Below, piece by piece: positions 22,634 through 33,146 of a stretch of 64,000 nt of DNA. A model generated the notes under the pieces. It made no database searches, had not been told where the DNA came from, and worked only from the letters and a program-made list of their open reading frames with translations. Positions within the stretch are counted from its first letter, which is position 1. Every line of letters starts with the position of its first letter. Origin of the DNA: Dactylorhiza incarnata (taxonomy: Eukaryota; Streptophyta; Magnoliopsida; Asparagales; Orchidaceae); contig JAWHQI010000736.1 of assembly GCA_033032865.1 (NCBI GenBank), positions 1 to 64,000 of the forward strand. Reading direction: 5' to 3'. Both the position numbers and the translations under genes were made by a program.

Positions 22634-24350
22634 TCATTGTTCAGGGGTAGGAGGAGTTTTCATTTTCCAAGTGAATACTTTTGTGGGTTGCTCCTTCTCA
22701 GTAGCAGGTGATTTCCTCAGCTCCCCCTGAGTCTCAGTAGTTTGCTCCCCACGGGATGGAGCTTCCTTTGAGCATTTTACTTCTTCTTCAATTTCTCTTT
22801 CATCTCCAGCTCCAGTTTCAGGTATAACAGGATTTGGCTCCCCCTGAGCTTCAGCTTCCTCTTCAGCTTCATTCTCTGCTCTACTTGCCTCCCCTTGCAA
22901 TAGATCCACTTGTTGTGCAGCTTCTCTTGCTATAATCAGTACATTTGATATCTGCTCTTCAGTATGTAGCTCTGGTACTACTTCATTCCCAATGGTCTTG
23001 AGTAGAGCTAAACTGTCAGATTTTGAAGAATGAGGGGTTTTGTGAGAGGAGGTTTTGTGGCTGGAGAGCTGCTCTTCATCTAACTTCTCCCCCTTCTTGA
23101 CCTTCTTAGCCAAGGAGGTTAAGAAAGATCTGGTGACTTTAGAGGAACAGATAGAGGTCTTCAGGCTTTGCACAGAGGCACTGACCCCATCTATTTGGGT
23201 CTGCATGTGTAAGATGGAGGAATGAATCTTGGAGCAGTGCCCATCCAGCATTGCTTGGAATCTTTGGGCTGTGGATTGGATGCACTGAGTGATGAGGTTT
23301 TCAGTGGATGGAGATGGTTCAAAATGTGTTGGAGGAGGAGGAGAATGTGATGAAGGTGGAGAGGGGAATGTATCATTGTGATGAGATATATTTGATGGAG
23401 GAGGAGGAGGAATAAAGGAGGGTTGAGCAGGTGACTGAGTTGGTATTTGTGAAGGTGTGGATGATGATGGTACAGAAGAGATGTCTGTATGAGGAGGAGT
23501 GGGAGATGAAGATGGATGAGTAGGAGAGATAGGAGGAGATGGAGTCCTTTCAGGAATGGAACCAGGCTTGGGAATTTGCTTGGTCCATTTAGAGAAGAGG
23601 GCTATTGGCATCCTTTTTCCTGGAGGGATAGGGATTCCTTTTGACCTACATAGGTCAGGGAAGGAGTGGAAGAGTACTTGACTCATGATTCTTATATAGG
23701 CATTCTCTTTGTGAGAGTATTTGTAGCCTATCATTTTGAGCAGGAGGCTGGCCCAGTCTACCTTCTTCTTCAGCACAAGGGTTCCCATGATGTTCAGTTG
23801 TCGTTTGGGTACTGCATCATGGGCAGAGATCTTGCATAGTAGAATTTTTACTACTATATCTGCCAGTAATCTATAATCATCAGAAAAGTCAATTTTCTTC
23901 AGGTGGATTGGTCTATCTTTTGAAAACTTCATGGTGATTAACAGATTCTTGATTTCATCAGGAGTGAGTTCCACCGGTTCATCACCTGATAAGGGAATGA
24001 TGAAGGAGACTTGTTTAGTTACTCTTTAGAAACTGATTTTCTTTCCCTATTTGAGTTGAACAAAGATAACATTGGAATGTACCTGATGGAAGATCAAAAG
24101 TGGTCCTAATGTGTTCTGGAGAGATTGAGACAGGTGTCTCATGGATTGTTCCTTGGATTTCTCCTTGTTCAGATATCTGAACATGAGTCATGAGCTCTGT
24201 GAGTTCTGTCTCCAGGAGCTTACATCTTGTGGAGATGAGCTTGTCTAATCCAGCTTCAGTAAACAGAGCTATGATGCTCTTGTAATTTTCTGCGGCGACT
24301 TGGAAAGATTCGAGGTCAATGTCAAAGCCTGAGTTAGTCTTAGGAGCCAT
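22634..24350 (-). pseudogene. Element E ORF2: plant-retroelement accessory protein, function unknown
   Basis: The minus-strand reading starts MAPKTNSGFDIDLESFQ (24350) and includes TPVSISPEHIRTTFDLPSG. It breaks at a frameshift near 24010 and continues ELTPDEIKNLLITMKFSKD and VPKRQLNIMGTLVLKKK for 446 codons to 22634. The first 130 residues of the second part resemble the helical region seen in plant retroelement accessory ORFs (putative plant transposon protein type). Then come a Pro/Ser-rich stretch (about residues 140-230), a possible coiled coil, and an acidic tail. I see no signal peptide or membrane segment, so I do not call it envelope-like. Role unknown. Confidence 0.6.
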
Positions 24351-24780
24351 TTTAGGTCAGTGAGAGAGAGGAAGAAATGGTTGGACTGAGGAGCAAGAAG
24401 GATGAAAGATACAGAGGTCGTGAAGGTTTCTAACTGAAGAGTCTATTTAAGTCAGGTTAAACGTCGAAACGAGGCACAATTCGAGGCTTATTCAGTACAA
24501 CAGTGGATGTGACCAAAAATATTTTAGTATTGCCGCTCGTTTTCATGACGTCGACGTTACGTCGAGTGGAATTCGACGTGAGTGTCAATATAGTCTGGTT
24601 TGGGATGATAGGGTTTCCTATCGACGTATGCGTCGATTGGAGTCGATGCATGCGTCAATTTTCATTTATTGAACAGAGTTATCGACGGTGCGTCGATTCG
24701 AAGTCGACGTGACTTTATTTGACAGATTCTGGGTTTTCCTAAGGGATCCTAAAGTTTTCTAAATTATCCTAGGACTAATT
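24351..24780. other. Spacer between gag and ORF2 of element E, with TCGA words
   Basis: No ORF is supported. At 24545-24710 there are at least five inverted-repeat words of the form CGTCGA-N6/7-TCGACG, the same words as in the U3 of the LTRs. Confidence 0.7.
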
Positions 24781-27081
24781 TTATGAGCAATTTGATTGAT
24801 TATGCCAACACTGTTTGGCAATGTGGCCAATTTTATTGCAAATATAACACCTGATTTTCTTTTGACTAAGAAAATTTGAGTTTAGGGAGGAATAGGGATG
24901 TTGATTTGGATAGAAATTTTGATTAGGATAGAAATTTTGGTAAGGATAGAAGTTTTGATTAGGATAGAAATTATGATCAGGATGAATGGGTCCTGAATGG
25001 GGGTTAAGATGGAAGTTTTTTGGAGAATAGACATGTCCTGTAATTATGTTGCTCTGAGTGTTTATGCGTCGATATCTATTCGACGTTTGTTGATAGTTGC
25101 GTCGATTTATATTCGGCGCTTTCTCCAGATTGAGTTGATCTAAAATCGTCGCATGTAAGAAGTTGCGTCGATTGGAAGTCGACGTACTTTTATTCAAGCG
25201 TCGAGTTGAGGTTGAAGCATCTGAGAGATTACGTCGAGTAGAATTCGACGTACTATCATTCATGCTTCGATATGAAGTCGACGCAATTGTGTCTTCACAA
25301 ATTTTGCTTTTCCCTTTTTCTGATTTTATTTCTTTATGATTTGTTTCTTTTGACTTGGTTGCCTTCTTAGAAGTAGTTTGAGAGTCTTCATCAGTATAGT
25401 ATGATGTTTCATCAAAATGGTTTATCTCATTGAGGGAGTCTTCTTCTTGGTTTATTGAGTTAATGGGTTTAGTGAATTTAACAGGGCTCATCCAAGCAGG
25501 TTTGTTGGATGGATTAAGACTAGCTGAGGGATCAGCTCCTAGCCCAAGATTTTTATTTCTTCTTGTTTGTTTTTCTGTGATTTCTTTAAGTGTTTGGCTT
25601 CTCATTTTTATTGATTCTTCAAAAGCTTTTGCTTGGGATACCTTATTCTTAAGAAGTTGGTTTCTAGTTTAGCCCTCTCTATTTCTTTTTCTCTGATGTT
25701 AACCCTTAACTCATGATTTTTAGAACAAGTATCCTCTATATTTCTCTGGTTTTTAATGGCATTAATTTGTTCTTTTAGATTCTTAATTTCTTGTTTAGCT
25801 TTTAGTTGATCTAAACATAGTCCTTTAAAATCATTTTTGAAATCATTACACAGAAAACCTATGTCATCAAAGATACTTACCTCATCCTTATCCTCAGATT
25901 CCTCTATGAGAATAAGGTTATTTTCTTTATCATCTTCAGAAGAGATGCTTCTTTCTGATTCTGTCTCACTCCATGATTTAGCAACATTATCTTTCTTTGA
26001 ACCTTCAAGAGCCATTAAGCATAGGTCTTATTGCTTAGACTCTTCATTGTCACTTTTAGAAGAGGAGCTGTCCTCAGAGTCTTTTTCACTCCAGGCTTCT
26101 CCAATAAAACGTCTTTCTTTCTTCTTTCCCTTTTTCTTGAGATCTTTTTTTTTCAGATCTTTCTGTCTCAGCATTTTCTAGACATTCTGGGGCAATATGT
26201 CCAGGTTTCCTGCAGGAGTAACAAATGATTTCTTTAGTAGGAGTTTTATCATACCTTGGTTTTGATTCTCTCCTTCTAGACCCATCTGTCCTGACCCATT
26301 TCATGAATCTTCTGGCCAGGAGGCTGAATAACTCTTCTTCAGTGACAGAGGTCACTTCTTCTGTTGCTTTCAAAGCAATGTTTCTATCTTTTGAGGAGGT
26401 TGGAGTGCTTCCTCTTCTTTCCTTCTCTTCTCTGGTTTTCAGCAGTTGCTCATAGGATTTGAGTTTTCCTAAGAGAGCATCTGTTGAGATTTCCATTTGT
26501 CCTCTTGTATCTCTTATTGCCCATATTCTTGAATCCCATGAACTTGGGAGACTCATTAACAGTTTGTCATTGATCTCTGTGAGAGAGATCTCTCTATACA
26601 GGCTCCTTAATTGATTGATGATCAGACTGAATCTGTCATACATCTCAGATATGCTTTCTTCATTCTTCTTTTGAAAGTTCACATATTGAGAGATCAATAG
26701 AGCCTTTCTATCTTTCCTTTCATCAGCACTTCCTTCTACCATCTTTGTAAGAGCCTCCCAGATTTCTTTGGCTGATTCACAGTCAACCACCTTTTGAAAG
26801 ATTTCATCTGAGAGGGTTGAGACAAGGATGTTCACAGCTTTTGCATCACATGTTCCTGCCTTTTTCTCTTCAACTGTCCACTCAGCTTTTGGGACAAGTG
26901 TTTGAGTCACTTCACCACTTGAGTCTCTTCTGTAAGGCTTGGGAGGACCTGTCAAGATAACATTAAATAATTCTTCATCAATAGAATTCATATAAATCCT
27001 AATTCTTGTTTTCCAAATTGCAAACTTTTCAAGATTGCACATTGGTGGTCTGGTGGAAGCATAATCTTTTATTTGTGCCAT
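24781..27081 (-). pseudogene. Element E gag with two zinc knuckles
   Basis: It starts at ATG 27081 (MAQIKDYASTRPPMCN). N-terminal gag blocks include FAIWKTRIRIYMNSIDEELF, SDEIFQKVVDCESAKEIWEAL and YVNFQKKNEESISEMYDRF. The first CCHC is CYSCRKPGHIAPEC (26182-26223). An acidic and coiled-coil segment follows (MALEGSKKD to LETNFLRIR), then a Ser/Asn/Arg region with repeated STRRN/NRRN. The second CCHC is CYICNKIGHIAKQC (24808-24849), and the stop at 24781 comes just seven residues later. Frameshifts near 26100 and 25670 and an in-frame stop break it. In Copia B and S, protease follows the second knuckle; here it is replaced by the stop. Confidence 0.85.
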
Positions 27082-27165
27082 GTGAAAAATAAATTTTAGA
27101 AGTATATATATATAAAAAGAGGTAGGATCTTTTTGATCAAGGAGTTAACCTTTTTAGATCAACCT

Positions 27166-27178
27166 CGCTTTGATACCA
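27166..27178 (-). other. Primer-binding site of element E
   Basis: In element sense this reads TGGTATCAAAGCG, two bases after the LTR end CTTTCA. Confidence 0.8.
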
Positions 27179-27180
27179 AT

Positions 27181-28490
27181 TGAAAGTGCACAGTTAACCT
27201 CACTAGAATTTTCTAGAGGGGGGGGGTGAATAGAGATTAAAATACTTTGTGCAATTATATATATGTGTAATAATCACAGATTTAAGGTTCCCACACACCA
27301 ACAAGAATTATGCAAGTAAAGAAGAAAAATAACAAGAAGAAAATCACAGCACAACACAAGGAAATATAGTGGTTCCCCAAACATTGGGTAGTCCACTCTT
27401 CTACCCCCTTTGGTAGGAATTCACTAACTTGCACTGAGTCTTTTGATAAGGAGACTCTTAGAACCAGACTGAGTCTTTTGATAAGGAGACTCTTAGAACC
27501 ACTACAACTGAATTTTTTGAAGAGAGATTCTAAAAACTCTTTTACACAGTTTGAAAATGAAATATGGATAAGAAGAAAAAGTAGAACAAGTAGAAGAACA
27601 AAGATCAATATATGTAAGAAGGAATCTTCTTCCTAGCAAGAAGATTAGAAGCATAAGTATAGTGAATATGATCTCTCTTCTATAGTGAGAAGGAGATTGT
27701 AAGCTTTTCTCTCTTTTGTGAGAGCTTTCAGAATTTGCAGCAGAATGGCTTGAGAAGATGAAGGCTTTTTCTTTTGCTGCAGCACACTATCTCTTTTCTC
27801 AATTTTCTCACTTTTCACTTGGGAGCTCTTCCTCTTTTTCAAATGTATATGGTGGATCACTTCTTATAATTCTCTGCCGACCTCCTCCTTATTAATAGCT
27901 CTGTTTAAAATATATTACTAAAGGAGAATAATCAATTTAGCAGACAGAGAATTAGAAAGAGATAAGAGTTTCCATAATCAATATTTCTGTAGAAGGAAAA
28001 GAATTCATTCTGATTTCAAATAATATCCATAATAATCTTAATCAAATTAGCCAAGAATCAAATAGAAGGAAAGGTTGATTCAGAACGGCTATAAAAGAAT
28101 AATATCATTCCATAAAAATCAGATCTTCAGAAAGAAGGAAAGAGATCTGGCTCTTTTTTGAATTACTTATAGATATCGACGTGCGTCGATTACTATTCGA
28201 CGTAAACGTCAATTTCATCCTGGCTGGGCGTCGAGAGGAGAATAAGGAAGGTGCGTCGACAAAGGTGCGTCGACTTTATCAAATGCGTCGACTAGAAGTC
28301 AGAGGTACGTCGACTAAGATTACGTCGAATTCTTCTTAGAGTTACTTCGACTCATTCTGAGAGAAACGTCGACTATATTTCGACATTGCATCGAATACTA
28401 TTCGATGCATATTTACTTAGCCTAATTTTTCATACTTAGATTTTATATTCTTCTTAATTCTAGGGGTTAAGATAAATCATTTCCCCAACA
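27181..28490 (-). repeat. 5' LTR of element E
   Basis: It spans 1310 bp and is the partner of 21110-22436. TCGA-core words lie at 28174-28410. It also contains the direct duplication GACTGAGTCTTTTGATAAGG (about 27436 and 27468), shared with the 3' LTR. Confidence 0.9.
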
Positions 28491-29252
28491 CATAGGAAAA
28501 CCAACCGTCGACGCACTCTTCCACACACGAGAAAACAGGCACCCACTTATGATGGTTATGGGAATCCACAAACTTTTAAGGTCTGGCTTAAGGAAATGGA
28601 ATATTATGTTGATTGTCACGATTGGGACGGCCACCAAAATGTTGTCGTCGCCCGAGAGAGGTTAGTAGGTCGAGCCCAAGTGTTTTGGCTAAACGAAGAG
28701 CGTCGTGTGGGTGATTATTAATATGCTTGGCCGCAAATGCGTAGCCTTCTCACTTCTCAATATGACCCCGACTACCTCCGTACTACTAGCACAAAGTCCG
28801 CGAGTGCGTACAACTCCAAGCCCGCGTGTGGGTATAGCACCACAACCGTGAGCGAGTATAATTATGGCATTAGACCCATATCTGCTTATAGGAGTGACCA
28901 TATGCCTCAGACTAGATCCTTTCCCCCCAAAGGTAGGGCTATCCAAAGTGTGCCTACTTCCACCATTAGGGAAAATAAGCAGTTTAGACCCTATGTTTCA
29001 GACTCGATAGATGTTACTGCTAGGGATGCCATGGGCTCGAGGGGTTAGAGTATTCCGGTTAGTGAGGGTCATCCAACAAATTTTACACACTATGCTAGGG
29101 GAATGTCGGACCCCCATACTGTCGAGTGTCATGCTCAGTCAACGACCTCAGTCTTATTAAAGTCTCCTCCCAAACGTTCTGATCTAGTTGATGACTTTTC
29201 TGATGATTCTGAGTTAGTGCCTTTGATTAAGCCAACCGCTGAGCGCGATGTC
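28491..29252 (+). pseudogene. Gypsy D gag, central fragment
   Basis: It resumes after element E with YDGYGNPQTFKVWLKEMEYY, ERLVGRAQVFWLNEERRVGDY, a stop (TAA near 28718), and YAWPQMRSLLTSQYDPDYL. The central acidic region follows, ending FDDSELV-like near 29210. It is cut at 29252 by element S at ATGTC. It is colinear with C at 17400-17950 but has its own stops (for example TAG near 29046). Confidence 0.85.
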
Positions 29253-30785
29253 TGTTGGAACATGGTTTTCCGCTTCCCTTTGATTTGAGAATAACAAATC
29301 CTACTTGTATTTGATCTTGTTACCATTGTGTTTTTAGCATGTAGGTATGGACAGTTTTTGACACCAGGTAGCTGCAACAATGGTCTAGCACTAACCAACC
29401 ACAAGCTGAAGGATTGAAAGTGGCTTAACGCCAGGAGTTAAGCTTAACGCTGGGTGTTAGCGCTAGATGATATCGGCGTTCGACGAAATGCATACCACGG
29501 CGTTTGACAAAATGCGCTCGACGAAATTTCTGTTCGATAAACTAGATGATGCGATCAACGAAATCACGCCGCTGAGAACGAAAGCTGGGTTCGATGAAAT
29601 ATATCTTGCGTTTGACGATCTTACCTTCGACGAATTTCCATTCGATGAATGATGAAGCCTGCTCGACGAACTCCGATCGACAAAATTTCATTCGACGAAC
29701 GATGGAGCCAGTTCGACGAATTGAGTTCGACGAAACTATCTGCTTGACGAATTGGGGTGCCAGCTAATTACAGATGAAACTCAACGCCAGGCGTTAGGCT
29801 TAACGTTGGGCGTTATCCGGTCGACGAATTTGGCAAGGAGAAATCAGCCGTGATTTTAGGAGGAACATTAGGAATGATTTGCCCAACGCGCCGCATTAGC
29901 CTTAACGCCAGCGTTGATATTGCCTAAAATAAAACATTCCTAAAGTGCAGAATCTCCTTCCTCTTCTGAAGATCCGAGTCATTAATAGATTGATATACAT
30001 GGTCAACGCCAGGCGTTAGAACTTAACGCCGGCATTAGCTCAAATTCTATAAATCGGAGGATTTTGTCTTCTCCTACTACTGATTGTCAAGTGCCCTATT
30101 ACAGCACTTCAGAAACTTTGTGAGGGCCATAATTCAGATCAACACATCTCCCGCTCATATTTCAAAAGGAGGAATCAAAGGAGGCTTGGATCAACACGCT
30201 AACTCAACGCAAAGAACGTACGCTTGGACTTCAACGATCTTCAGCGATTCTTCAGCGTCTCCTTCAGATTACCTCATAGGCAGTTTTATATTTGTATTTT
30301 GTATTTTGTCCTTTATTTCATCTTTGTAATCGGTTCGTGAATTTGCCACACAGAGACTAGGTCTAGGTTGGACTTAGGGAGTAATTCGCCTCGTGTTGGC
30401 GACTGGGTCTATGGAGTAGATCTAGGGGGTGCTCGAGGCCTTTCTGGTGATAGATTGGCTAGAGCAGCTTGAGGCCGTATCTAGGGAGAGATCGGCTAAA
30501 GCCAACCGGTTCGTGGTGATACGAGTCGGTATAGAAAACAAAAAGGGTTTTCATATTAATCGCTTCGATTTCTAGCCTCATTGAAATCAGATTTTGTAAT
30601 CAATTTTATAAATGATAATCATGTCTTTTCTTGTTTAATAAAAGTGATTTCATTTCTAATTTCATCATCTCTTTACTTTTGATTTAACTTCGATCAAAAT
30701 ATCAAAAGTTTTCTATTAAAGTTTAAAGTTTTTAAAACCCTTATTCACCCCCCGCCCCCCTCTAAGGGCGCCTACAGATCCAACA
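29253..30785 (+). repeat. 5' LTR of element S
   Basis: Termini are TGTTGGAACATGG and GATCCAACA. U3 contains TAACGCCAGGCGTTA-type words (29430-29465, 29780-29830, 29890-30040) around a block of about 16 GTTCGACGAA-type words (29474-29756), including one CCGCTGAGA. TATA lies at 30048. Near the end ATTCACCCCCC and CTCTAAGGGCGCC match Copia A. Confidence 0.92.
30048..30054 (+). promoter_or_regulatory. TATA box of element S 5' LTR
   Basis: CTATAAA lies just downstream of the last AACGCCGGCATTAG word. The 3' LTR has the same box at about 48034-48040. Confidence 0.65.
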
Positions 30786-30787
30786 AG

Positions 30788-30800
30788 TGGTACCAGAGCC
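30788..30800 (+). other. Primer-binding site of element S
   Basis: TGGTACCAGAGCC is the initiator-Met PBS with one change. The duplicate at 58184-58196 keeps TGGTATCAGAGCC. Confidence 0.85.
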
Positions 30801-30834
30801 AGGTTGTTCCAAATCGGTCTAACAATCGGGAATA

Positions 30835-31820
30835 ATGGCGTCTCTTGATCTCGCTTTTTATGAGGGGCAAGGAATAAGTAGACCTCCTCTTTTCACCAGA
30901 ACTGACTACAACTATTGGAGAACATGAATGCGTTGTTTTCTGATTAATTTAGATCTAGATGTCTGGGCGAGTGTTGAAACTCCATATACGATTCCAACGT
31001 ATATTTTTGGAGAAGTTACCATGGACAAACCTAGAGATAGGTGGGATGATGGGGATAAAAATAAATGCAAAAATAATGCGAAAGCTATGAATGCCTTATT
31101 TTGGGCTTTAGACAGGACTGAATTTAATAGAGTTTGTGCCTGTGAATCTGCTTATGACATTTGGAATTTGCTTGAAATAATTCATGAAGATACCTCGCAG
31201 GTCAAAGACTCTAAGTTATTCCAACTGGAATCAGAATTTGAAAGATTCAGGATGGATCCAAATAAGGATGTCGACTCAATGTATACTCGCTTCGCCAAGA
31301 TTGTCAACGCTTCAAAGATTCTCGGAAAACTTTCTCAAATGGTGACTTGGTGCGAAAGATCCTTCGGTCTCTTCATCTAAAGTTCAATCTCAAGGTGGCT
31401 GCAATCTCCGAATCGTGTGATCTAAGGCGGCTCCAGATCGAGAGCCTCATTGGGAACCTCAAAACCCATGAGGTCGTACTCAACATTCAAGATGAAGAAT
31501 ACAATAAGGAGCCAAAGAAGAAAGCCTTTGCACTAAAGTCAAGAAAAGAGGATGATGATGAGGAAGAAGATGAGGAGAGTCTCTTTGTGAAAATCTTCAC
31601 AAAGTTCATGAAGAATCCAGAAAGAAGAAATACGTTCCGTAAGTACTTCCAAAAAGGAGAACCTTCCAAAAAGGAGAAAAAGGAAAAATTAAGCGACGAA
31701 GATGAAGAGCGACCTCCTCCTGAGTGCTTCCACTGCAGGAAGACCGAGCATATAAGAAGTCAATGTCCAAAATACCTGAAGGAACAAAAAGAAAAGCGGC
31801 ATAAAGGAAAGGAGAAGAAG
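30835..31820 (+). pseudogene. Element S gag, N-terminal part
   Basis: The start ATG at 30835 gives MASLDLAFYEGQGISRPPLF, then TDYNYWRT followed by an in-frame TGA at 30925. The reading continues to a frameshift near 31350 (the reading moves from the frame ending 31380 to one open through 31826). Domain order: gag core with NALFWALDR and AYDIWNLLEIIHEDTSQVKD, acidic/Lys-rich linker, CCHC knuckle CFHCRKTEHIRSQC (31725-31766) with Glu in place of the usual Gly before His. It is cut by Copia K at AGAAG. The TGA and frameshift are shared with the duplicate at 58231, so they predate the duplication. Confidence 0.88.
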
Positions 31821-33057
31821 TGTTGAAATTGTTGAAGTGTAGTGGAAGGGAGTCCGGCCGGTCTGGAGGCTGGAGACCGCAGAGACCGCGCGGTCTGCGC
31901 TGGTGCTCTGGCGGTTTGGTTCTGGCGATCTGGTGAGATCGGCAAGCTTGCTTCTTGGGGTTTGGTCGTGGCGGCCTGTTGCGGGTTGTTTCCGGTCTCC
32001 TTCTAGGCAGTCTGCTCTTGGTAGATGCGGGTTGTTCCCAAGAAGATCTGCTGGTTTGCCTGGCCCCCTTATTGGAAGACTGGGCGGGTTGTTCCTATAT
32101 GGCCGTCTACCGGGGCGGTCTATCTTGGAGATCTGGCGACTTGGTTGAAGTCGGACAGATGGTTCTAGCTTTCTCCTGTTGATCTAAGGAGGGAGCGTTG
32201 TTGAGACCGCACGGCTTATGCGCGGTCTCGTGTTCGCGCGGCCTGTGCGCGATCTTGTCTGTTGATCTGCGTCTTGGTCGGGTGATCGTCCAAGAGGTCT
32301 GTTCGCGCGGTCTTTCTTTTGAGACCGTTCGCGATCTGATGGGTGGTGACTGTATCCCGGTTTGTGCGGCGATGACATCCGTCCACCCGCCTATAAATAG
32401 GGGTGCATGGCCCGTCATTATTAAGAAGAACTGTAAGAACCAGAGCCCAGATTGTTTCTTGTGGTCTCAAGTTTGAGTTCGCGCGACTTGGATGCGAGTT
32501 AACCTTTGTTGTGTTCGCAGGTTTGCGGTCAGCAGGGTGCGGTCTCCTTCCTTGGTGATTTCTGATGGATCAAATAAACAGTTCGTCTGTGGTCTGTCAG
32601 CGAACTGGGTTATTGTGTTCTTGTGCTGTTCGCAGCGGACTCAGGAATCAGGCGACCTTCAGCAGTTAGGCGGTCTGAGTTGCGGCCTGGCGACAGCTTC
32701 AGTTCTTTGTTCCAATAAGCTTCAGTTCGTGCGGTCTGAGGTGCGGTCTTGCAGTGCTGGCAGTCTGTCCGGTTTCTATTCGTGCAATCTCAGGGCAAGC
32801 CGGGCGAGTTCTGGAGTGGTGCGACTTGTGGGGTCTGAGCTTGTCTAGCCGCCAGCTTTGTTTTTTGGTGTGTTTTGTTCTTCTCATCTCCGTGATTCTG
32901 ATGAATCATGTCTCGCCATGTATACCTCGCATTGTAAAGCAGTTCTGTTTCAATAAAGATTTCTTATGTTGTTGTTTTGACATTGTGGTTGTTTGGCTAT
33001 AACTCTTGTTGATATAAATCCTGCTTACTCCTAAACGGTCCAATCAAAATTTTAACA
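31821..33057 (+). repeat. 5' LTR of Copia K
   Basis: Termini are TGTTGAAATTG and ATTTTAACA. U3 has many GCGGTCT/GAGACCGC words (about 31885-32340), then TATA at 32391. More GCGGTCTGAG words occur in R/U5 up to about 32840. Confidence 0.93.
32391..32400 (+). promoter_or_regulatory. TATA box of Copia K LTR
   Basis: CTATAAATAG is followed by GGGTGCATGG. The identical box is at 37800 in the 3' LTR and 59786 in the duplicate. Confidence 0.75.
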
Positions 33058-33069
33058 TGGTATCAGAGG
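33058..33069 (+). other. Primer-binding site of Copia K
   Basis: TGGTATCAGAGG directly abuts the LTR end. It matches initiator-Met tRNA except at the last base. Confidence 0.85.
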
Positions 33070-33146
33070 TAGGTTCTTGGAGTGGATAAGCAGTGATCAA
33101 CTAGATTTGCCATCGTCTTTGTGAAGAAGAGACCGCTTAGATTGCC

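Larger units (their letters stand above)
21110..28490 (-). mobile_element. Element E: Copia-like LTR element without pol
   Basis: This is a complete insertion of 7381 bp flanked by the 5-bp duplication CATAG (21105-21109 and 28491-28495). In element sense the order is: 5' LTR (28490-27181), PBS, gag with two zinc knuckles, a spacer, a second ORF, PPT (22452-22437, AGACAAATAGGGGGAG-like) and 3' LTR (22436-21110). No protease, integrase, RT or RNase H block can be read in any frame between the LTRs. It therefore looks non-autonomous, using pol in trans from a relative such as Copia B. Confidence 0.85.

Noticed and set aside
22634..24350. Envelope-like gene in element E
   Set aside because: Position fits, but no signal peptide, transmembrane segment or fusion-type region can be seen.
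31487..31669. Serine-run ORF on the minus strand (also at 58883-59197)
   Set aside because: It is the antisense of the acidic GAT/GAA stretch of the element S gag.
32107..33002. Arg-rich and other ORFs inside the Copia K LTRs (also 37364-38411 and 59237-60397)
   Set aside because: They lie within LTRs, recur only because LTRs are duplicated, and have no domain content.
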